A DNA stretch of 64,000 nt from Paramecium octaurelia (taxonomy: Eukaryota; Ciliophora; Oligohymenophorea; Peniculida; Parameciidae), in assembly GCA_905182995.1 (NCBI GenBank), contig CAJJDP010000041.1, positions 186,589-250,588 of the forward strand, read 5' to 3'. Positions 13,101 through 26,284 of the stretch are shown here, in pieces. The position numbers and the translations under genes are program-made. Below the pieces are notes generated by a model. It made no database searches. It was given only the letters and a program-made list of their open reading frames with translations, and had not been told where the DNA came from. Numbering within the stretch: position 1 is the stretch's first letter; each line of letters starts with the position of its first letter.

Positions 13101-15235
13101 TCATGTAGAGTAATAGCTTATTCTTTATGATTGCTTTATACCTTTATTATAATAGTATCCAGCATGTTAAGGATTTTTTTTTATTGCATAATCAAAAAAT
13201 TTTAAAGCATCATGATGCCTATTCAATTCAATTAAGGTGTTTGCTTCAAATTTTAAAATTTACTTCTACCTTTGTTGTTGTAATAATCTGGATTTTCAGG
13301 ATCCTTTTAGATAGCATAGTNACCTTTCTAAGAATAATAATCAGACTTTGTAGGATCTTTTGAAATAGCTAAATCACAATTTTGTAATGTTTCTTGAAAC
13401 CGATTCATTTTAAATAAAGACATAGCTGCTCAATAAGTAGTTGATTTTACATAAACAGTAATATAAATCGGAATTTTAAGGATTTATTTTGATAGCTTAA
13501 TCTAAATATTCTAATGCTTCTTCAAAACGGTTTAAATGGGCTAAAATACTGCCTATACAATTTTCTTCATTTTTACCTTTAAGGTAATATTGGTCAAAAA
13601 ATTCAGGGTTTCTTTAAATAGAATAATCACAATTTTCTAATGCCTCTTCATAACTGTTCATTTAACATAAAGTTAAAGCTAAGTATTATTTTTCAGTACC
13701 TTTATAATTATACTACTCCGAGTTTTCAGGATTTTTTTCAATCGCTTAATTATAACATTCTAATGCTTCTTAATAACGATTCAATAAATGTAAAGAAAAT
13801 CCTATTCAATTATTTGTTTGATTGTTACCTTTTTATCTATAATTATCACCATTTTATGGATTTATTTAAATAGCGCGTTCAGAGTGTTCTATCGCCTCGT
13901 GAAATCTATTCATTTTTTGTAAAGTATTTGCTACCAAATTTATAGCATTATTACCTTAAACTTTAAAATATATTTCTTTTTCTGGATTTCTCTAAATAGC
14001 AGCAGTGCCATATTTTAATGCTTATTCATACTCTTTACATTCAATTAAAGTATTTGCTTATTAATTTTATAAATGTTTATACCTTTATTATTATAATATT
14101 CTGAATTTTCGGGATCAATTGAAAGAGCTTTTTCATAATGATTTAATGCTTCTTCAAATCTTTTTAATTAGGCTAACGTATTTGCTGTAAAAGTTTAACT
14201 GAAAATTCATACCTTTATTGTTATAATAATCTGCGTATTTAGGATTTTTTTTTATTGCATAATCATAATATTGTAATGCTTCGTCTAAACGATCCAATTC
14301 ATGTAGAACACTTGCTGCTCAATAATAATGGATTTATCATACCTTTATTATTGTAATAATCTGCATTATTACGATCTTTCGAAATTGCAAAATCATAATA
14401 TTCTAATGCTTCTTAAAAACGATTCATTTCATGTAGAGTAATAGCTTATTCTTTATGATTGCTTTATACCTTTATTATAATAGTATCCAGCATGTTAAGG
14501 ATTTTTTTTTATTGCATAATCAAAAAATTTTAAAGCATCATGATGCCTATTCAATTCAATTAAGGTGTTTGCTTCAAATTTTAAAATTTACTTCTACCTT
14601 TGTTGTTGTAATAATCTGGATTTTCAGGATCCTTTTAGATAGCATAGTTGTTATATTTTAGTGCTTCATCAAAACGAAATAACTGTTTTAAGGCAATTGC
14701 TGCGTAATATATATGATCTTAATTTTATACATTTTTCATTGTAATAAGTTGGGTTAGTGGGATCTATCCGAATAGCTTTATCATAATATTGTAATGCTTC
14801 CTCAAATCGATAATAATCAACTAAAAGATTAGCTTTTATTATTAATTTATTTAAACCTTTATAATAATAATAATCTGGAGGATGAAGATCATTCTTACTT
14901 GCATCAGCATTTTTAATCTATTATACGGCGTTAATTTGATTTTATTATTCTAATTAATTTTTAGTAATATTTTGCGCCATCTCATTCGATTATAATTGAT
15001 TTTCAGGATTTAAACTCTGTTAATTTAATACATTCAATTAACTCTAATTTTTCTATTTATCATTAATAATCTTTAATTCCTTCGATTTCTATTTTCCATT
15101 TGTAGGTTATTAAATTTTACCTTGTTCTAATTAAATAGACTTTAATTAATTTACTTATCATCCTCTTCAATTTATTAACATTTGCGCAAAGTTTTTTTTT
15201 TGTGTTAAATTGATTCCCTGTTTGTTTGGATACAT
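10187..15235 (-). CDS. Tetratricopeptide (TPR) repeat protein, one intron per repeat
   Basis: The gene reads leftwards from about 15235 to TGA 10187-10189. After a Gln/Asn-rich leader it is a tandem array of 34-residue TPR units of consensus form 'ANTLIKLNRFEEALEYYD..I..NPEN..YYNNKG'. I count about 26 units once the artefactual copy (11994-13320 = 13322-14648) is collapsed. Every unit is interrupted at the same codon (AAA G^CN) by an intron of 22-31 nt. Two introns (boundaries near 10708 and 11858) begin with GC instead of GT. TPR arrays are protein-interaction scaffolds. The first exon needs a one-base change in an A10 run (15192-15201) to stay in frame; a later ATG is the alternative start. 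Confidence 0.78.
11994..14648. repeat. Direct 1327-bp duplication flanking a single N (likely unmerged contig overlap)
   Basis: 11994-13320 and 13322-14648 appear identical base for base, separated only by the N at 13321. The offset is 1328. The duplicated block lies inside the TPR gene and contains 11 repeat-intron boundaries. The same layout occurs at four other N positions in this window, so an assembly join is far more likely than five biological duplications. Confidence 0.92.
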
Positions 15236-16173
15236 TTTATTGTAATGAAACTACTCCCATATCTAGATATTTCAGTATTATTAAACCTTTCATTATTTAT
15301 TTTATAGTTATTTTTGTAAACATATTATATATTCTCATAATATTAAGATTGGCTATGGAGGATTTACATAATTAAGATTTCTAACATCCATTTCCATTCA
15401 GATTGAATTAGAAATCTCCTTAAATCAATGATATCATTTTTTATATTATAATTATTATATTTTAAATCGCAAGCAATGTAATGCGATTATTTTTTTTTTT
15501 GCATCTGATTTCATAATTATAGCTGATTTTAGAAGGATATCCATTTTGAGATAGATGAATTATTGAAGATATTCATCAGAAACCTAAATATTAACAACCA
15601 AAATGTTTGATCCCTCTTTACTTGTGAATTGCATTACATATGTAAAATTCAAACCATCATAAAAGAAATATTTATTAAATTTTGGAATTAATTGGTAAAT
15701 AATTATATTTAAAGTAATTATTAATGTGAATTAAGATTTTTATCAAAATAAGCAAATAACATCCCTAGAAACAGAATTATTATAAAAAAATTAGTATAGA
15801 ACTTTGAGTAGTTTTTATAATGATTAAAATTTAGGATTGTTGAATTTGCAAAATATCATCTATTTTAAATACTATTTTCTCAATTTAAGTTAGTTGAAAG
15901 TAATCTAATTGATTCAATAATTACTTCTAATATAAAAAAAATATTTAATTTTGACGATTTTTAGTCAATCTCACCTTTGAGAAATCCTAAAATAATCTAA
16001 AAGTAAATTTGGGTTATTCTTAAATAAATAAATTTGTAGCATCTTAATTTATTCACTTAATATCATAATTAATCAGGATCATACTGTTTACTTTAATGAG
16101 AATTCGATATTAGAGCACTGAATAATTATAAAATCTTTTAATATAAATTTTTTTTCATTATTATAAATAACAA
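15236..16173 (+). other. Region with two unassigned open frames
   Basis: After the TPR gene start (opposite strand) two plus-strand frames are open in code 6: 15355-15549 (64 aa, starting MEDLHNQDFQHPFPF) and 15603-15980 (125 aa, starting MFDPSLLVNCITYVKF). The first few residues of each look protein-like, then composition becomes biased. They may be decayed 5' exons of a WD-family gene related to the next frame or chance frames. No continuous gene could be built across 15980-16173. Confidence 0.35.
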
Positions 16174-17301
16174 ATGAATTAAGATCTCTCCATGAATTAG
16201 AGGTAACCAAACTCTAAATTTCAATAATTTAAATTATAATAAACTCATAGCACAAACCATTTGTCAATCAAAATGATGTTTAATTATAATTCTTCAATCC
16301 TTTTCTAAATAAATAGAAAATACATAAGTGCTTATTTTTTCCAATTAGGATGTCTCAAACTTATTAAAAACTTTTTACAGGATACATCTATGCAAAGAAA
16401 AATATATTATATGGAAAAATCAAACTAACTAGTTTTATTCACAGTACATGGATATATTAAAGTCTCTTCAATTGTTGGCTTAAACAATAACAAACATAAT
16501 TTGAAACTAAATACTTTAGTTTTTATTGATAGTCTGACAATGAATAAGGAGGAATCTATTATAATAATAGGCTCGCAAGGATAGATCGATTTTTGGGAGA
16601 ACGTAAGTTGTTGGAGATGTATTCAAACTTTGATTTGCCATAATGTAGCTCCAATTTATTGCTTATGTTTAAATCAATCTGAAACTTTATTAATCTCATG
16701 TGCATTTGACCGTTCTATCAATATATCTGCAAAATAGGGTTAATAATGGATTGTCAAATAAATAATTAATCTTGATATTCATGGATTTAGTTTACTTTTT
16801 ATCGATGATAACTGTTTTGTTTTTCAATCTATAGAATTGAAAATTTTAGTTTATTAATGGAAAGGTGAGGAGGATATTTTTGTTTAAGTTAAGGATATAA
16901 TTATTCAGGGAAAAGAACATCACTTAGATTCCTCCAAATTTTAGTATAATGCCGACAAAGATATCATTCTGAAAAAAATGGATAATTTCTCAATCTAATT
17001 AGTGGTTCTAAAGAGACTCAATTATTAAGTTAATCTTCATTTAATTTTTAAACTAACCGAATATCCTTCGCACTTAGTAAAACTGCCGATTACCTAGTAG
17101 TCTTTAACGCCTAAGAACATTAATTTATTACATATATATATAAGCAATTTTGAAATACAATTACTTGTTATTATTTATTATACAAATTTAACTTATACAG
17201 AGAGTATTCTTTAATATAAAAATCAGAATAGCATTAATTGCATTCACATACATGTGTTGAAGTTTTAAACAAATCTAAATAAACGAATAGAAAATAAATG
17301 A
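16174..17301 (+). CDS. WD-repeat-like protein, ~375 aa
   Basis: A single uninterrupted frame of 376 codons from ATG 16174 to TGA 17299-17301, much longer than chance frames here. Around residues 130-220 it has WD40-like strand patterns: SIIIIGSQGQIDFWE, then a unit with HNVAPIYCLCLNQSETLLIS followed by CAFDRSINIS, then QQWIVKQI. This resembles the large WD40 family expanded in Paramecium, where units read 'EWICTQTL..H...V..L.LN....LIS'. Only about two units are clear, so the propeller is either very divergent or decaying. An in-frame ATG at 16192 is an alternative start. Confidence 0.5.
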
Positions 17302-17958
17302 ATTTCATTAATTTGATTTTCATGTAAAGAAAAATAATTACATCTTATTAATTAAAGTATATTCCAAAAGGAGTAAAGAAAATTTTATAATCATTTTTTT
17401 AACTATTTGGTATGCAAATTAAAATAGTCACTTTATCCAATAAGATTAACATATCTAAAACAAAAATTCAGGATATTTCAAATGGTTACTAATTAATTGA
17501 GGAGTGGTGCTTTTCTTCATAGATAAAATTTTTTGCTTAAAAGTTTATTAAATTAAAAAGTTTTTCGATAATCCTGATTATTAATTAAAATTATATCGCA
17601 TACTAATAATTAATAAAATTTAATTAAATTTTAATGAATAAAAAATTAATATGAATATATATTCTTTAAATGATAGTTACCAATGGTTACTTTATGAAGA
17701 CTAAATTGATTATAAACTTTCGCGAAATTATAAAGAGGGATATTTAAGAAAAATCTTTATTGACTAACTTGACATATATCTAATACTACTTTGGAAAATA
17801 AATAATGTCATATATAACATTTCTTGAAATGAGTGAGTATATTTAATGAATTTGAGATATATTTTATATATAAAAGATTCTAAGATCTTTATTATGATTG
17901 TTTGAATAGATCACTTGAGTGTTTAATAAATATTTAGACAATATTTAAATAAAAGAAC
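17302..17958. other. AT-rich intergenic region with a small open frame
   Basis: Between the WD-like gene and the histidine kinase. It includes a 58-aa frame at 17651-17827 (starting MNIYSLNDSYQWLLYED) whose composition is fairly protein-like, but it has no recognisable domain and no neighbours in frame. The rest is AT-rich non-coding sequence that must include the kinase promoter. Confidence 0.4.
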
Positions 17959-20865
17959 ATGAAAGTGTAAAATAAGAATATCTTGAAGAAGATTTCATTG
18001 ATTTTAATATTTGTAGCTAATGTCGCCTAAAGCTCCTGGTGGATGATTTTAGCAACAATCGTCATATCGCCGATTAATTATGAGCTTCTCATATTATAGA
18101 TACTATGCCTATCAACTAGGATATGTTAGTATATATAAATCCAAAGAAGTTTGGGACTTAATTTATATCTACATATAGTTTCTCTTCTCTATTATGCAAT
18201 TTACATAGAATCAATCTTACTTTTGAATTATCCTTAGAAAATACACATATTTACTGATTGTGCATTATTGATAATCACTTACAGGTATTACTTAAGGATT
18301 GCGGTTCAGAAATACAGTATAATTTGTAGATTGGGACTTCCTTTATATTTATTAGTAAGAATAATTTTAATAGTTACTCCTATCTAAAATTTGTATACAC
18401 TTGAAAGCTTGTCAATTATGGTAATAGTGTTCATTCATTAACTAATTACAAACCGCTTGAAATTTATCAAAAATAAGTCTATAAATCCATTTGAATAAGC
18501 ACAAAAAGAATAAAATGAAAAAGATTCCTCACCTCTTGGCCAAAATTAGATGATGCAATCATTGATAAGATCATAAAGCAAAATGACTGTTATTCAATCA
18601 CCTAAAAAGTGCTTCACTATATAATTAAAAGAACTTCCAGATGAATTGAAATTGAAAAGATACTCAAACTTGACTAGTCTATCTAAATCTTAAAAGAATA
18701 TTCTTAGTTAAAGCTCTTAAAATTAGATGCTCTAATTATATCAGAATCTTATTAATCTATTTCCCTATGGAATATTGATTATTAATCAACTCCAATCAAT
18801 CAATTACATTAATAATAAATGTGAAAAGATATTAGAATGTTAAGGGAGTGAATAAGTATTGGAAAAAGTGAAAGTCTGTGTCAACAGTGCCAAAATGCAA
18901 GAAAATGTAAGCGAAACATCAAACAGATAATAAAAAAAGCAACATCATTACCATTTACTTCAATAAATAGTAAGAAAGTTACAATTAACTAATACTCCAG
19001 TTGATATTTTAGACATTATATTAACTCCTTAGAAATACTTTGGAATTCTAGGACAAAAGGAAATGTAAATTTACAAAGACTTTTAATCATCATTTCATTA
19101 ACAGATATTTATATATGAATGGTTACTTAAATCAGAGCTATTATCTAGTAATTCTTAAAAGAAATTGAAATTAATAATTATACCAACCTTTATGACTAAT
19201 CAATAATAAGAATATATTTCAGCTTCTTCATAAATTCGGTCTTCAAGCAAAAGTCACATTTCAAATTCCAATAATGATAGAGAAAATCCTGTTTTGCTCA
19301 TTATCATTAAAAATGTAACTAATAAATACAAATGTAAATAAATGAGAGATGAATAAATTATCAATCATAGTTTAATTAAATCATTTTCGCATGAATTAAG
19401 AACTCCTTTGAATAGTTGCAATCAAATGCTAAATATCATGAAATTAGAATAAACATCATAAGAAATTTAAGATTATATTAATATAGCATAGTGTTCAATT
19501 GCATTATTAATTCATCAAATTAATGATATTTTGGATTACGCTGCTCTCCAATCTTATTAATTTCATTACAATATTGGAAATTTTACATTAAATTAAATTA
19601 GAGAGGAAATTGAGCACTTATATAAATTATAGGCTTCATAAAAAAATATTATCTTAAAAATCAAAATCTAAAATTGTTCAGCAGAAAGGAATTATCGCAA
19701 CGATAAGCAAAGAATTGTATAATTATTGGTGAATTTTTTAAATAATTCAATCAAGTACACTCATGAAGGAGGTAGAATTAATTTAAATATCGAGGAAGTT
19801 TCTTCATAATATATTAATTTTAAAGTGAGAGATAATGGAATTGGAATTGATGAGCATAAGCTCAACTAAATCTAAAAAAGTTTGCTTGATACAATAGAAT
19901 TTGGAGCTGTATTGAAATCCCATACCTCAAGTAAACAAGCAGGTTTGGGTTTAGTCATAGCAGCAAGACTGATTGAAGGTTTAACCGAATCTAAGGATAA
20001 TAAATTAATTATCACTTCAAAAAAAAATAAAGGAACAACAGTTGAATTTCAAATTGAAGACTTGTAATAATAAAAGAATATTTTATCCTCTCATTTTCCA
20101 AATCAATAGAGTGAAAAGATATCTTACCACGCAAATCAATAGAGTGAAAAGATGACCCATTAGGCCAATCCATCTGAATCTAATATTTAAACTCACCATT
20201 AACAAAAAATTGTAATATTGAATAGCAAGAATTAGAAACTTGAAAATGATAAGGATTTCTAAGAAGTAAAATCTGAATCTTTTATGACATTAAGACTCAA
20301 CGATTCTGAAAAATAAAATTAAATTTTACTACCCATAAGTCCAGACTATTTTTCAAAAAAGAATCTGGAATATTACAATAATTTATAAAAATAATTTCAA
20401 TCTGATTACTCACAAAATGGAGATATGCTTTGTTAAAATTGCGTTCACATTCTGATTGTAGATGATATACCTTTTAATTAAATAGCCTTAAAAATGATTC
20501 TTAACAAATATAAAATTCAGGTTGATTAAGCATTTGATGGATTTTAAGCAGTTGAAAAAGTCAAATAAAAGATGCTCAAGCATTGTTCAGCCTATAAATT
20601 AATTTTTATGGACATCGAAATGCCAGGGATGGATGGTTTTCAAACAAGTAAATATGTAACTCATCAATCTATTATGTAGATCCTTGAATTAACTTCTAAT
20701 TAGGCCTTTATTGTGATATGTTCAGCATATGATACCTAAGAAAACATTCTATAAGGAAAGAATATTGGAATAAATACCTTTATCTAGAAGCCTGTTAAAT
20801 AAGAATAACTGAATGTAGTACTCAAAACAGTATTTAAAATTGACCCTAATTCCAATTTTCTTTGA
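17959..20865 (+). CDS. Membrane-bound hybrid histidine kinase with C-terminal receiver domain
   Basis: The frame is open for 969 codons from ATG 17959 to TGA 20863-20865; a 24-nt intron-like segment (GTAACT...TAG) near 20660 is in frame either way. The N-terminal ~170 residues hold several hydrophobic helices. The phosphoacceptor box is FSHELRTPLN; the ATPase has the N box NFLNNSIKYT, G1 DNGIGI and a G2 loop AGLGLVIAARL. The C-terminal receiver starts ILIVDDIPFNQ, has the phosphorylatable Asp in FMDIEMPGMDGF, and a conserved lysine in FIQKPVK. Such two-component hybrids pass phosphate from His to Asp; partner proteins are not encoded nearby. A 33-nt imperfect tandem repeat in the linker (20099 and 20132) encodes NQQSEKI/M twice. 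Confidence 0.93.
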
Positions 20866-21289
20866 TAATTAAATATCATCAAAGTTTTGTAATGAATAAA
20901 ATTAATTATTGTTTTGATCAATAATAAATTATTACTAAAAACTAAGCCTAAGTGTATAATTAAATTAAAAATAAAATGAAATTGATTGATGTAGCTTACT
21001 GACCATTTTTTATCTTCTCTATATTAAAATTATAAATTATACTTATTTTAAATTAATTACTTCAAACAAATTCAAAAATTAATCTTGAGTTATAAACTGT
21101 TAATTCATAAAATATAGTTCTCTTATCATAAAAGGAAGCAAAATATAGATTCAGGATAATTGTTATCTTAGTAACAAAGAATATAAAGGATTAAATTTTG
21201 AAAGAACGACCATTTCAACATCAAGATTAAATGAGTTATGATAATTTTATAATTATTATTTAAATAGGTGTATCAATGTAAAATATTCT
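20866..21289. other. Convergent intergenic region
   Basis: About 420 nt of AT-rich sequence between the 3' ends of the histidine kinase and the cysteine-rich membrane protein. No coding frame, RNA gene or repeat recognised. Confidence 0.5.
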
Positions 21290-24200
21290 TCAAAAAAATA
21301 CAATTGAAAAATTTGTATCTCTAGATTTTAATTAATTTCCTTTTGTATTATGTATATTTTTTGTTTCTTTTTACTCAGATTGTTATTCATTAAGTTAATC
21401 ACCGTTATTTTAACTTTTCTTTTTTATTAGATTCCTTAAAATTTAAAAAAAATTGAAAAATTACAGAATTAAACCAAAACCCAGAATACAAAATTCATTG
21501 GCGATTGCAACTAAGACCAAGGCAATAATCATCCAGCCTAAAATAATTTTGTTTTGCTCTATAAATTCAAATTGTATTTGATCATTAACAGCAAATGAAA
21601 TAATAATGAATAAAATGGAGCCTAAACAAAAATTCGATAATAATTCTCTCACATATTCTTTCTTTGAATTAAATGGATTTTAATATAATAAGAAAACAAA
21701 ACATAAAGAGGAGGATAGATAACACAAAGTTACTTACAAAAGTGGAGTGTAGTAGTAAAATACCATGAAAAATATGTACAGGATTTTGCTTATCTATTCA
21801 AAAAATGAATAATAATATCCGAATGAATTTTCAAGGTTTATGTTTTCATAATAAATGCCAAATTTTTATTCAAAATGTTTATTTTTGGCTTTTAGCTAAT
21901 GAATATTCAAAATTTAATATTGTTAATAACATTAAAATATGATTATGCCAATTGCCATTATTGCAAGGAATTGATTTGAACCCACTATGATATGCGAATT
22001 ATTTTTTGAATATAATAACTAAAGGAAAATTGCTAAAGTAATATCCAATAAGCATAAAGAAATCGTTGATTTAAACTAATTTATAAGATGGGTTGAATTT
22101 GACTTAAAAAAATTAGTAATATATTTCAAATATTTATTTTGGACTACCATTTATTCTTGCTCTTTTATTGCATTTTGATGAGGTTATTTTTTGATTTAAA
22201 TATTAAAAACACTGATATGCTTGTCTTTTAATGATATTTTTAGTTTTAAAGCATCGTCAAGTAGAGAAAAGAATGAATAAAGCAAATAATTGATTAGAAA
22301 AATGAGGATGGAGGAAAATATAAACATCAATGGGATTTAAATGTTGTTAAAGAATAATGGATCTATTCCTTTATTCATGAACCTTTTTGGAGCCTCAAAG
22401 TAATAACTACTATCGGGTTGATTCAATCCTTAATAAGTTGGAAAATTAATGAAACTTGACCAATTACTATTTAAAAAAAAAAGTTCCACATTGAAAGGAT
22501 AATTAACATTAAGAAAATAGAAATTATTGATCCAACTTAATATTTCTAGAACTGCCCACAAATAATTAAAGAGATTGAAAATAATAGACACTGGGATCAT
22601 TATTAGAAAAAATGAATTAAAAGACTACTGAGCACTTTATATCTATTCCTATTACTCTTCATCATTCTAGTTTAAAATAATATACTCTGTTGGTGTGATA
22701 TCAAATTGAAGAATTCTATCATTTTCAACAAGTAGTCTTTTCATCTAATTTGTAAACTATAACAATGCATGAATTGTATTAGATTAATAGATGGATTTCT
22801 TGAAATCAAATTGTAGTTTGCATGTTAAGTCATCGATTTAAGTGCAATTATAGTTGTAATCTGAGATTTCCATATTGTCTATGGTGATTTTTGCAGAATT
22901 GCATAAAATTTGCAACTAATATTGAGGAACAAGTTTCAAATCATAGGTATTATTTGCAAATTCTTAATAAAACTTCATTTAATTTAAATCATTATCTGAA
23001 AACTCTAAATTACATTAAGAATCGCAGCCATCTCCATTATCTTAATTCTGATCATCACACTACTCATACAACTCAACTAGAATTCCATCACCACAAATAG
23101 AATCGCATGACTTAGTTTTTGTATTTCCAAAAAGACCAGGGGTTGATTCACAGAAATCACAATCACTTCTGTAACAGGATGTACATAAGTTAGATTGCTA
23201 TTAGCAAGTGATACAGTTTGAATCACATAATTGACATTTCTCATCTACAGGAAAGTAACCATCAATGCATGATTTACAAATCAAATTGATCTTATCTAAA
23301 CTTACACATTAAGCACATTATATATCACATGTCTAACAAATTGAAAAGTCTAATTTCCCGCAAACATAGCCATCCTATATTTTGCAATCCCTGCATCCAT
23401 CCCCAGCTTACACATCGCATTCTTCCTCCATTAGATTCAGTAATCCATCCCCACATACTGAAATGCAAATATCGCCATCTAATAGAAATCCATCTATGCA
23501 TTTTAAGCATTTCCCTTAATAACAATAAGTGCAGTGATACTTTTCGATATCCAATCCTTTATCACATTTATCATATTATATCAATTCACATAGAGAGCAA
23601 CCATCATAGTTGTCTGTATTACCGTCATCACACTACTCATTACCTTATTAGATAGAATCTCCACAAAAAGTCTCGCATAAATTGTTAATTGTGTTTAAAT
23701 AGTACCCATAACTACATTACAAACAAAGATTGTTTATACATATATCACACTGAAATATACAAGATAATTAAATACTATCCAAAAAATTGTAAGCGAATTT
23801 ATATTCAACGCTATCTCCCTAGATTTAAATAGCTTTCTATTTAAAATTTTTACTTATGCAATAACCATAAACACAATTATCACAATGCTCTTCACATTAG
23901 TATCTACAATTAAAACATCCATCAAATGGATAATTATTGCCGTCGTCACATTCCTCGTCTCCAACAACTATTTTATCACCACAAATTGGAATAAAAGGAT
24001 TTCTGCCAGTCTCATGATTAAAAAAATCAAAATTATATTCAGGTTCACATTCAAAATCTCCAAATACAACCATATTCTAAATTCCACAAAAGCCAAGTGA
24101 ATTACTATTTTAACATTCAATTTCCATAGTTAATTACTTATTAGTTGATATAAAGTACTTTAAAGTTTTATCCACCTTATATATATTGAATAGATAATTG

Positions 24201-25537
24201 TTTGGCCAGATTTGATCCTCAATGTTTGGATTACTTCCTGAATAGTTTTAAGTTAAAGTTATAGATTCCAACTATTGATCATTTAATTTATATGTAAATT
24301 TAGCTTTATTAAATTCAACATCCCCTAAAATAATTTCAAAAAATATTCTAATAATTCTGAACTCCTAGATCCAACTTTAAGTAAACTTAAATTTAGCATT
24401 AACCCAAACCAATGGTCCCCCAAATATTCTTTTACTTCCAAAGTAACTATAATAAATATCAGAACCTTTTTTGAAATCAAAAGAATTATTTAATGATATA
24501 ACTGAAAAATGCTCTTGAATAGTCATTTTTGTGGTTGATAAATCGTGAAATTATTTAAATAATTGTGTAATTCTTAAATTGTTCATCTTTAAAATAGTCT
24601 CAATATTGCTTAAACAATTAGTGCCTTATACTATAGTGTATTCTGGGCATTGATCCATGCATTATCCGAAGTAGAGATATTTTTAGGGTTTGCAGATTAA
24701 ACAACTTTATGTATTAGTACATTATTGGCAATCAACTTAGCATTTTTCTTGAGGTTCTAAAACATATTATGATTTATTACTTATTTTTTCAATACATACT
24801 TAATCTTCATCGTAATCTTGATTGTCATCACATTGAGATTAACATCCAATTGGAATTTAAAGGAAATTTTAGTTATTCTAATTCTTACAAGAATCGCAAG
24901 TGTTACTAGCACTCAAAGCTATATTGTTATAACATGTTAGACACTCTTGCTTACCATCACCTGAACAAGTCTTACAGGTTTTGTAACATCTATCCAAAAT
25001 CAATTAAACATTTCTAAATAAGTAGGATTCGTCTGCAAATTCTGAATTTGCTGTACTCTTTATTTGAAGATTCACTTATTCGTGAGAATGATTAAGTTCT
25101 GTGAAGATGGATTAACGAATTAGGTTTCCGGTGTAATTATTACACTATTTTAATTATTAACCTTAATATGGATAAAGACGCAGAGAACGAGTATAAATAT
25201 TGTCTAAGATACTCACCTAAATACTCTCAGAATCATCTATACTATGATAACCATAAACATCAATATACAATTAGATCTTATAGTGTGGTAATTTAGTGTC
25301 AATTTGATTCTACATTTAATTACAAGTTTATCCTTATTATTTTATCACCATTAAATCCATTCCCTTACTGCAAGTAAATACTTCAGAAGGTATTGTTGTT
25401 GTACTTACCTCACATTTCCAATTTGTATTAGTTAAATTAATCTTTTTAGTATTAAATTCTTCATAAATAGAGTGTTAAAAACAATTTGCATAATTCAGTA
25501 ATAAGAACAGAGTTAGATGAAACATTTGCCTATTCAT
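21290..25537 (-). CDS. Large cysteine-rich surface/membrane protein with DUF4215-type repeats
   Basis: The frame begins at 25537 with a signal peptide (MNRQMFHLTLFLLLNYANC) and ends at TGA 21290-21292. The long ectodomain is cysteine-rich. It contains repeats of the form CGDG...E.CDD.N...DGC...C, seen as CGDGLLNLMEEECD and CGDGILVELYEQCDD, and furin-like CxxC spacers such as CDSNCITCQQ. Near the C-terminus there are at least two membrane helices (FCLGSILFIIISFAV and IILGWMIIALVLVAIA) and a Lys/Asn/Gln tail. Ciliates have many such proteins, thought to be receptor- or adhesion-like. Several small introns are needed and I did not place all of them, so the exact protein is uncertain. A relic of a related protein lies just to the right on the opposite strand. 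Confidence 0.72.
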
Positions 25538-26284
25538 AGATCTTTAAAAATGGATAAAAAATATTAAAATTTGTTTAATTTATTATTAATAAGAATGTAA
25601 GTGAGCCTTATTTAATGTTAATCAAAGAATCCATTTAGAACTTTCTCTATACTCATCGACATTTTATTTATACTTTATTCATAGAAGTTTTATTCCTTAG
25701 TTTTTTCTGGATGTATTATCTCTAAATTCACAATATCATAAACGAATTTATTATCATATTAATTTAAATATTTAAATAACTAGTTAAGGCGAACTAATTT
25801 TTTCGGGTTTATAATTGATACGCAAGAATATATTTATTTGTAGTATAAGCATAATAATTTGTGTTAATTTATTAAAATACAGTGTTAAATAGTTATTTAA
25901 TATCCTCAATACTATATAAAACTATGTATATTTCAATATCAATTGTATTGATATTTAAAAAAAAAATACTTTCTTTATTATCACCTAATATCAAGTTCAC
26001 TCAAGCCATATCAATTTAAATAAATACTGTCTTCTATTGTAATTATCTAAAAACTTGTTATGATTATTCTTATTCCCTAAAACATATTCTTTATTATTCA
26101 TACATAAAATTATGAAATATATTATCTTCTCTCTTACTTATATTATTTAGGGTCCACTTAATTATATTTAATTAAATTTTTATCATAGTTCATTACAAAA
26201 AATCAACCTTAAGTTAGAATATATAATGTATTATTCATATTGCTTTTTTATTATCTCAATTCAAATTAGGAATTCCTCATCATA
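25538..26284. other. AT-rich non-coding stretch
   Basis: About 750 nt upstream of the cysteine-rich gene start. Highly AT-rich with no frame that looks protein-like on either strand. It presumably contains the promoter of the minus-strand gene; nothing else recognised. Confidence 0.5.

Noticed and set aside
11994-14648. Recent biological tandem duplication inside the TPR gene
   Set aside because: Breakpoints coincide exactly with an N, the copies are identical, and the same geometry occurs at four unrelated places.
23325-23655. Plus-strand His/Ile-rich frame
   Set aside because: It is the antisense shadow of the Cys/Gly-rich repeats of the minus-strand surface protein.
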